From positions 1,240,001-1,304,000 of the forward strand of contig OZ240208.1 of the NCBI GenBank assembly GCA_965197455.1: a stretch of 64,000 nt of DNA, in the 5' to 3' direction. Both the position numbers and the translations under genes were made by a program. Below, in pieces: positions 58,985 to 64,000 of this stretch (positions within the stretch are counted from its first letter, which is position 1; each line of letters starts with the position of its first letter). Under the pieces are notes generated by a model. That model was not told the DNA's origin and searched no databases. It saw nothing but the letters and a program-made list of their open reading frames with translations. This stretch comes from JAGWBD01 sp965197455. Its GTDB lineage: Bacteria > Chloroflexota > Anaerolineae > Aggregatilineales > Phototrophicaceae.

Positions 58985-59803
58985 ATGCGACTGGTAATTA
59001 TTATGTTCATGCTTTTGCTGACGGCCACGCCGCTGCTGGCCCAGGACGTGCCACCGCCCGGCTGCAATACAGACACCATGGGCGGCTTGTTTGGCTCGCT
59101 GGCTGAAGGACTGCCGCAAGAGGCAATCCCTGTCGAGCAGGCCATCTACATCATTGATGTTCTGCAAGACTCGCTGGCGGCCCTGCGTGCAGCCTGTGAA
59201 GGCGAGACCTGGTCAGACCCCGACGGGCCGGACTATGCCAGCATTCCCCAGGCGCGCACGGCTGACGGCGCTTTCGTCCTGGGTGACCCGGAGGCGCCGG
59301 TGACTGTCGTGGAGTTTGCGGACTTCCTCTGTCCTCATTGCCAGACCTACCACGTAATCATGCGACAGGTGATTGATAACTATGTCGTGTCCGGCCAGGC
59401 CCGGCTGGAGTATCGCATGTTCCCGGTCGTCGATCCCTACGCCTCCCCCCTGACCTCCAGTCTGGTCGAATGCGCGGACATCCTGGAGCCTGGCAGCTTC
59501 TGGCCCGCGCTCGACCTCATGTACGAGCTCACCAGCGCCGGCTTCAATGGCCTGACCCACTTCACCTTCGCCTCGCTTGCCGGCCTGGACTTCAACTCCC
59601 TGATCGCCTGTGTGAACGAGCAGGCTGATCAGATCGTCACGGACAGCGAACTGGCCCAGAGCACCGGCGTAACCGGGACTCCAACCGTCCTGCTGCGGCG
59701 TGGCGATGGCGAACTGGAGTTCATCGCAGACCAGAGTGGCAACCGGGTCGCCAGCAGCGTTCCCTTCTTCGTCCTGGAAAGCGAGATTGTGGCAGCCCAA
59801 TGA
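58985..59803 (+). CDS. DsbA/DSBA-like thioredoxin-fold secreted protein
   Basis: 272 residues with a signal peptide (cleavage likely after TATPLLAQ) and an ~80-residue helical N-terminal extension. The thioredoxin-fold domain has FADFLCPHCQTYH (CPHC active site) and the cis-Pro region TGTPTVLL. Probable extracytoplasmic thiol-disulfide oxidoreductase. GGAG with 7-nt spacing supports ATG 58985. The stop overlaps the aldolase start as ATGA. Confidence 0.88.
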   Translation: MRLVIIMFMLLLTATPLLAQDVPPPGCNTDTMGGLFGSLAEGLPQEAIPVEQAIYIIDVLQDSLAALRAACEGETWSDPDGPDYASIPQARTADGAFVLGDPEAPVTVVEFADFLCPHCQTYHVIMRQVIDNYVVSGQARLEYRMFPVVDPYASPLTSSLVECADILEPGSFWPALDLMYELTSAGFNGLTHFTFASLAGLDFNSLIACVNEQADQIVTDSELAQSTGVTGTPTVLLRRGDGELEFIADQSGNRVASSVPFFVLESEIVAAQ

Positions 59804-60552
59804 CCCTGTGCGAATCTGAACTGCGCGAGCAAATCTGTCACATTGGCCGACTGCTCTATCAAAACGACCTGATCGACAGCGCCAGCGGCAACATCAGCGC
59901 GCGCCTGGCGCCAGAGCGTATCTTGTGCACGCCCAGCGGCCTGGCCAAGGGCTTTATGCAACCGGACCAGCTCATCGTGGTGAACATGGACGGCGAGCGC
60001 GTCGATACGCCGAATGCGGCCAACGCTGATTTGCGGCCTACTTCCGAGTTGTTGATGCACCTGGAGAGCTACCGGCAGCGCACGGACGTTCAGGGCGTCG
60101 TGCATGCGCATCCACCCCACTCCGTCGCGCTCACCCTGACCGGGCATGGCTTCAGCGAATGCGTCATTCCCGAGGCCATCGTGCTGCTGGGTGTCGTGCC
60201 GGTGACGCCCTACGCAACGCCTTCCGGCCCCGAAAATCGCGACGCCATCAGTCGGCTCGTGCGCGAACATGACGCCATTATGCTGGCCTACCACGGTTCC
60301 CTGACTGTCGCCGATACTTTGTGGGACGCCTATCTGCTGCTGGAGACGCTGGAGCACACGGCCAAAATCATGACCATCGCGCGCAGCATGGGGAGCATCC
60401 AGACGCTGCCGGCCAGCCAGGTACGCAAACTGTTCGCGCTGCGGCAGATGATGGGGCGCGCGCGCCCCGGAGACGTGGCGCGTTTTGAGGCGGCCTGGGG
60501 CCCGGGTGCCGCCGCCACTGAGGCGCTGAACTCCGCGTCTGAGGGCTCCTGA
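59800..60552 (+). CDS. class II aldolase/adducin family protein
   Basis: 250 residues. Zn ligands expected in HAHPPHS (two His) and AYHGSLT (third His); the catalytic Glu is in RPTSELLMH; DSASGNISAR is the phosphate loop. Similar to L-fuculose-phosphate or ribulose-phosphate 4-epimerase-type enzymes that cleave or epimerise sugar phosphates. The C-terminal ~40 residues extend past the domain. Translationally coupled (ATGA) to the DsbA-like gene, with no evident functional link. Confidence 0.88.
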   Translation: MTLCESELREQICHIGRLLYQNDLIDSASGNISARLAPERILCTPSGLAKGFMQPDQLIVVNMDGERVDTPNAANADLRPTSELLMHLESYRQRTDVQGVVHAHPPHSVALTLTGHGFSECVIPEAIVLLGVVPVTPYATPSGPENRDAISRLVREHDAIMLAYHGSLTVADTLWDAYLLLETLEHTAKIMTIARSMGSIQTLPASQVRKLFALRQMMGRARPGDVARFEAAWGPGAAATEALNSASEGS

Positions 60553-60566
60553 CCGGCGCATTCGGC

Positions 60567-60595
60567 TTGACAGTTGCCCGGCCGGTCGCTAAACT
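60567..60595 (+). promoter_or_regulatory. sigma70-type promoter of tRNA-Glu
   Basis: TTGACA (60567-60572), 17-nt spacer, TAAACT (60590-60595); start a few nt before the tRNA. Confidence 0.8.
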
Positions 60596-60608
60596 GGCGT
60601 CCAGTCAA

Positions 60609-60681
60609 GGCCCCATCGTCTAGTGGCCCAGGATGTCACCCTTTCAAGGTGAAGACACGGGTTCGAGTCCCGTTGGGGCTA
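60609..60681 (+). tRNA. tRNA-Glu (UUC anticodon)
   Basis: A 73-nt cloverleaf. Acceptor GGCCCCA/TGGGGCT (first pair G-T), anticodon stem TCACC/GGTGA with loop CTTTCAA (anticodon TTC), T-arm ACGGG-TTCGAGT-CCCGT, discriminator A, no encoded CCA. Confidence 0.95.
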
Positions 60682-60686
60682 TGCAG

Positions 60687-60709
60687 AAGTCGCCGTCAGG
60701 CGGCTTTTT
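60687..60709 (+). terminator. intrinsic terminator of tRNA-Glu
   Basis: Stem AGTCGCC / GGCGGCT (one G-T pair) with tetraloop GTCA, then TTTT. Confidence 0.75.
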
Positions 60710-60747
60710 GCTTGCGGGCATTCATACAGATTGACTCCGAATTTTGT

Positions 60748-60776
60748 TTGACACGGAATTGGCAGGCCATTATAAT
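60748..60776 (+). promoter_or_regulatory. perfect consensus sigma70 promoter of the second sugar-uptake locus
   Basis: TTGACA (60748-60753), exactly 17 nt, TATAAT (60771-60776). It is the only promoter in the window matching both hexamers and the optimal spacer. Confidence 0.85.
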
Positions 60777-60803
60777 TCCGTCGATTCGCATCGTGGCAGT
60801 TTT

Positions 60804-60834
60804 CTACAGGAAGCGGGGCAGAATTATCCTGTAG
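60804..60834 (+). promoter_or_regulatory. inverted repeat in the 5' leader, candidate operator or RNA hairpin
   Basis: Perfect 8-bp arms CTACAGGA (60804-60811) and TCCTGTAG (60827-60834) around 15 nt, 28 nt downstream of the -10. It could bind a repressor blocking the strong promoter or fold in the leader RNA. Confidence 0.5.
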
Positions 60835-60878
60835 TGCCGGATAGCGGGTCATCGCAAGCTGTCCATTCAGGAGGAAGT

Positions 60879-61125
60879 ATGATTCGAGTACGTTCACTAT
60901 TGCTCTTGCTGACCATCGCCCTGTGTGGTCACACTCAGCCGCATCGCGGACGATGCACCCTGTCCGGGTGACATCCAGCATCTAATGGACGAGCAGACCA
61001 TCCTCTTTATCACCGGCGCCCGTCCGCTGGACCAGTTTGACGACTTCAACAACGAACTCAACATGGCCGGGATCGGCGACTGGGTCAGCGCACTGACGGC
61101 CCAGTACAACGAAATGACCGGCTAG
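60879..61125 (+). pseudogene. sugar-binding protein gene with most of its coding region deleted
   Basis: ATG 60879, with an excellent AGGAGG site, opens MIRVRSLLLLLTIALCG, a signal-peptide start. The frame stops after 30 codons. The +1 frame continues with DAPCPGDIQHLMDEQT, LFITGARPLDQFDDFNNEL and ends QYNEMTG. That reads as the C-terminal helix region of a family 1 solute-binding protein, whose usual length is 400-550 residues. About 400 residues between the signal peptide and the tail are absent, and the two pieces are out of frame. Promoter, leader and ribosome site are intact, so the product would be a 30-residue peptide. Confidence 0.6.
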
Positions 61126-61141
61126 TCCGGCAAGACTATTG

Positions 61142-61165
61142 TGGGGCGTCGGCAACGGCGCCCCA
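61142..61165 (+). other. strong hairpin after the binding-protein remnant
   Basis: Ten-base arms TGGGGCGTCG and CGGCGCCCCA (one T-G pair) with a GCAA tetraloop, no U-tract. Same position relative to a binding-protein gene as the hairpin at 43771-43807. Confidence 0.6.
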
Positions 61166-61187
61166 TTCTGGCTGTGATTACTCCCAA

Positions 61188-62660
61188 ATGACCCTGAATT
61201 CTCCAAATGTGCTTTTTAACGCCGTGGACGACCTGCGCACGGCCCTGGCCTGTTATGGCGACCCGAACGCGGTCACGCCCAACATCGACCGCCTCGCATT
61301 GCGCGGCATGCGCTTCGATCGAGCCTATTGCCAGCAGGCCGTCTGCAATCCCTCGCGCGCCTCGTTGATGACCGGCATGCGCCCGGACACCATCCGCGTC
61401 TGGGACATGCAGTCGCACTTCCGCGACGAGCTGCCGCCGGAGCTGGCCCACCTGCCACAACACAGCTGCGGCACACACTTTAGAAAGGTGCGGCCGGCCG
61501 CCGTTACCTTGCCACAGTATTTCATGCAGCGCGGCTGGCATGCGCAATCGGTCGGCAAGATTTACCACGGCTCGCCCGAGATGCAGGACCGCCCGTCCTG
61601 GTCCGTGCCGGAAACCCTGAACGTCGCCTGGAAGAGCAGGGACTATCTGTTGCCTGAAAACCAGGCAGACCCGGGCCTGCGCTGGCCCGGCAGCAAGATG
61701 GCCGCCACCGAGGGCGAAGATGTGCCCGACAACGGCTATGGCGACGGCCAGGTGGCGGACGAGGCGCTGCGCATCCTTGCCGAACGCAATGCAGCGGACG
61801 AACCCTTCTTTCTGGCCGTAGGCTTTCGCAAGCCGCATTTGCCCTTCAGCGCGCCCAAACGCTACTGGGATCTCTACGACCCCGGGCAGATCAGCGCGCC
61901 TGTGCATCCTGAGCGCCCCGCCGGCATCCCGGATTTCTCGTGGCACATCTCGCGCGAGCTGCGCGGCTACAAGGGTGTGCCGGACGAGGGGCCTCTGCCG
62001 GAGTCGCTCGTCAGGCACCTGCGCCATGGCTATTACGCCTGCGTCAGCTATACCGACGCCCAGGTCGGCCGCCTGCTCGACGCGCTCGACGGGCACGGCC
62101 TGCAGGACAACACCATCGTCGTGCTCTGGGGCGACCATGGCTTCCACCTCGGCGAAAAGGCGCTCTGGTGCAAGACCACCAACTACGAGCTGGATACCTG
62201 CGCGCCACTTATCCTGTCACTGCCAGGCGCAGACAACGCCGGACTAAGCACCGAGGCCCTTGTCGGGTTCGTCGACATCTACCCCACCCTGGCGGACTGC
62301 GCCGGCCTGCCCCTGCCGCAGCAACTGGATGGCATCAGCCTTAAGCCACTGCTGGCCGACCCCGATCGCCCCTGGAAAGGCGCTGCCATCAGCCAGTTTC
62401 CATGTCCCTGGAGCTACGTCGGTCGTCCCGCCGTGATGGGCTACACCCTGCGCACGGACCGCTGGTGTTACATCGAGTGGCAGGACTTCGACAACGGAGA
62501 CATCCTGGCCAGTGAGCTTTACGACCACGCAGACGACGGCGCCGAGCTGCGCAACCTTGAAGAAGAGGCGGACCATGCAGACACGTTCGCCGAGCATCGG
62601 CAGCTGCTACGCGAAGGCTGGCGTGCCTGTCTACCCCCGGGAATGGAAGCGAGTGCATGA
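61188..62660 (+). CDS. sulfatase (iduronate-2-sulfatase-like)
   Basis: 490 residues of the alkaline-phosphatase superfamily. The maturation motif CNPSRASLMTG (near residue 46) has the Cys that becomes formylglycine, with the Pro and Arg required. Metal ligands are in NAVDDLR near the N-terminus and WGDHGFHLGEK in the middle. It hydrolyses sulfate esters, probably on a sulfated sugar. No signal peptide is visible from ATG 61188, so it is cytoplasmic or has lost its leader; no clear ribosome site precedes this ATG. The stop overlaps the next ATG (ATGA). Confidence 0.88.
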   Translation: MTLNSPNVLFNAVDDLRTALACYGDPNAVTPNIDRLALRGMRFDRAYCQQAVCNPSRASLMTGMRPDTIRVWDMQSHFRDELPPELAHLPQHSCGTHFRKVRPAAVTLPQYFMQRGWHAQSVGKIYHGSPEMQDRPSWSVPETLNVAWKSRDYLLPENQADPGLRWPGSKMAATEGEDVPDNGYGDGQVADEALRILAERNAADEPFFLAVGFRKPHLPFSAPKRYWDLYDPGQISAPVHPERPAGIPDFSWHISRELRGYKGVPDEGPLPESLVRHLRHGYYACVSYTDAQVGRLLDALDGHGLQDNTIVVLWGDHGFHLGEKALWCKTTNYELDTCAPLILSLPGADNAGLSTEALVGFVDIYPTLADCAGLPLPQQLDGISLKPLLADPDRPWKGAAISQFPCPWSYVGRPAVMGYTLRTDRWCYIEWQDFDNGDILASELYDHADDGAELRNLEEEADHADTFAEHRQLLREGWRACLPPGMEASA

Positions 62661-63155
62661 GCCAGCAAGCCAGCAGCCTGCTCCTGCTCCAGCCAACTGA
62701 CAGCCACTTGCAGCGCGCCCGTGCTGGTCAGCGCCTGGTACAGGCTTGTCATGCGTAATTTCTTCATGAGCATCCCTGCCGAGTTGACCGAGGCGGCCAT
62801 CGTCGACGGCGCCAACGCGCCCACCATTTTGCTGCGCGTGATTCTGCCGCTCTCCCTCCCGGTCATCGCGACCATCGGCCTGTTCTACGCCGTCTTCCAC
62901 TGGAATGCCTGGTTCGACGCGGCCATCTACATCGACCGGTCGGAGATGCAGCCCATGCAAATCATCCTGCGTGGCCTCCTGCGCTCCGCGACACTGGAGG
63001 GCATGCAGGAAATTTCCTTTATGGAGAAGTCCCCTCCGGCTGCATCCCTGCGCTCGGCGCTGATTATCGTCAGCACGGTGCCGGTGCTCTTCATTTACCC
63101 CTTTATCCAGCGTTACTTTGTCAAGGGCATCATGATCGGAGGCGTCAAGGGCTGA
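62657..63155 (+). pseudogene. carbohydrate ABC permease (LplC/MalG type) with internal deletion
   Basis: ATG 62657 overlaps the sulfatase stop (ATGA) and opens MSQQASSLLLLQPTDSHLQ, which could be a permease N-terminus; that frame ends after 33 codons. In another frame, from about 62715, LVSAWYRLVMRNFFMSIP, the EAA loop LTEAAIVDGANAPTILLRV and the ending IMIGGVKG form the C-terminal half of an LplC-type permease (about 145 residues). Roughly 130-140 residues with the first membrane helices are missing. Without them the protein could not work. Confidence 0.65.
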
Positions 63156-64000
63156 TGGCCAACTCGCTCGTACTGCAGGGGATGATTCCCCCAATTATCA
63201 CACCGCTGGACGCGGACGGCGCGGTCGATGAAGCTGCCGTCGCGCGCCTGATTGATTTCCAGCTGCGCAGCGGCGCAACCGGCATCTTCATCATGGGCAG
63301 CAGCGGTGAAGGTCCCTGGCTGGACACTACGCAGCGTGAAGCGCTGCTGCGCGCCAGCGTCCGCGCCATCGACGGGCGCGTCCCGCTGCTGGCCGGCGTC
63401 ATCGAACCGGTCGCCTCGCGCGTATGTGAGTTGCTGCCGCAGCTGCAGGCGCAGGGCGCGGACGCCGCCGTCGTGGCCACGCCCTACTATTTCCAGGCCG
63501 GCGCAGCGGACCAGCGCGCCCACTTCGATGCGATCGCCATGGCGACGCCCCTGCCGCTCGTGCTCTACAACATCCCGCAGATGACCCACAATCCGATCGT
63601 GCCAGCAACCGTGCGGCACGCGCTGCAACACGAGGCCGTCGTCGGCATCAAGGACAGCGGCGGGGACTGGCAGGTCTTCACCGAGCTTTTGGAGCTGCGC
63701 AATGAACGACCGGACTTTCAGGTGCTGCAGGGCGCGGAACATCAATCAGCACGGGCGATGCGGGCCGGCGCCAACGGCCTTGTGCCCGGCATCGGCAACC
63801 TGATTCCGGCTGCCATGAAAAGCATCGTTGAAAATCCGCAGGATGAAAGCATGCAGCAGCTGGCCATCGACCTGGGCGCGATGCGCGAACATGGCCACTT
63901 TATGAGCACGCTCAAGTACGCCATGGCATTCTGCGGCTTTGGCTGTGGCCACTGTATCAGCCGCCCGGACGTGCTCAGCCGGGCCGCGAAAACGGATATA
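63155..64000 (+). CDS. dihydrodipicolinate synthase family protein (right end beyond window)
   Basis: 282 codons visible. The pyruvate loop is GSSGEGPWLDTTQRE, the Tyr is in LVLYNIPQMTHNP and the Schiff-base Lys in VVGIKDSGGD. As in the gene at 20883, the Arg that marks true DapA after the Tyr is absent (PQMTHN). Its setting after a sulfatase and sugar permease suggests a 2-keto-3-deoxy sugar acid or N-acylneuraminate-type lyase. The ATG at 63155 overlaps the permease stop as TGATG. Confidence 0.85.
   Translation, partial: MANSLVLQGMIPPIITPLDADGAVDEAAVARLIDFQLRSGATGIFIMGSSGEGPWLDTTQREALLRASVRAIDGRVPLLAGVIEPVASRVCELLPQLQAQGADAAVVATPYYFQAGAADQRAHFDAIAMATPLPLVLYNIPQMTHNPIVPATVRHALQHEAVVGIKDSGGDWQVFTELLELRNERPDFQVLQGAEHQSARAMRAGANGLVPGIGNLIPAAMKSIVENPQDESMQQLAIDLGAMREHGHFMSTLKYAMAFCGFGCGHCISRPDVLSRAAKTDI

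Overview
The window (about 60% G+C by eye) reads as a chromosomal segment of a bacterium, most likely of the phylum Chloroflexota. That placement is an inference. It rests on two adjacent rare membrane-protein families, the YYYxG-motif family (DUF2298/TIGR03662) and the DE/HGP family (TIGR03663), which co-occur mainly in Chloroflexi and some archaea. It also rests on the many very large GT39/PMT-like membrane proteins. No rRNA, CRISPR array, phage or insertion sequence is seen. Two tRNAs (Gly-CCC, Glu-UUC) each have a sigma70-type promoter and an intrinsic terminator.

Layout. 1-1206: nusA (minus, cut by the left edge). 1351-19939: an eight-gene minus-strand envelope-glycan block with a flippase-like protein, a GT4 glycosyltransferase, a methyltransferase, a GT39 protein, a 1731-residue GT39+YYY fusion, a YYY protein, a GT39/TIGR03663-like protein and a TIGR03663 protein fused to an NHL propeller. 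Most junctions are 1-, 4- or 8-nt overlaps, so the block looks co-transcribed and translationally coupled. 20013-26470: tRNA-Gly and ribosomal protein L25 on plus; an aldolase, gyrA, an unknown membrane-anchored protein and birA on minus. 26615-40440: GT39-like membrane proteins, HIT hydrolase, thiolase, D-2-hydroxyacid dehydrogenase, a heterodimeric ABC exporter and an aldo/keto reductase. 40498-42753: an APC-type permease with a long unexplained C-terminal domain. 42931-49371: a sugar-uptake and hydrolysis locus (solute-binding protein, desaturase, two permeases, GH116 glycosidase). 49355-60552: housekeeping genes (MFS, polA, argF, cdaA-cdaR, der, lepB, DsbA-like, class II aldolase). 60609-64000: tRNA-Glu and a second sugar locus (solute-binding remnant, sulfatase, permease remnant, DHDPS-family aldolase cut by the right edge).

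The two sugar-uptake loci are damaged. In the first, the binding-protein gene has lost its 5' third and the first permease is frameshifted. In the second, a binding-protein gene with a perfect consensus promoter keeps only its signal-peptide start and its last ~65 codons, permease 1 is absent, and permease 2 keeps only a possible start and its C-terminal half. The hydrolase, sulfatase and aldolase genes beside them are intact. Either two carbohydrate-uptake systems are decaying here, or paralogous operons were mis-assembled; raw reads would decide.

The best candidate for a poorly described system is the YYY/TIGR03663 block. It combines a putative lipid-linked-sugar flippase, a GT4 enzyme, a methyltransferase and four giant polytopic proteins, one carrying a predicted extracytoplasmic beta-propeller. 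This is what a surface-glycan assembly and transfer machine would need, but its substrate and product are unknown.
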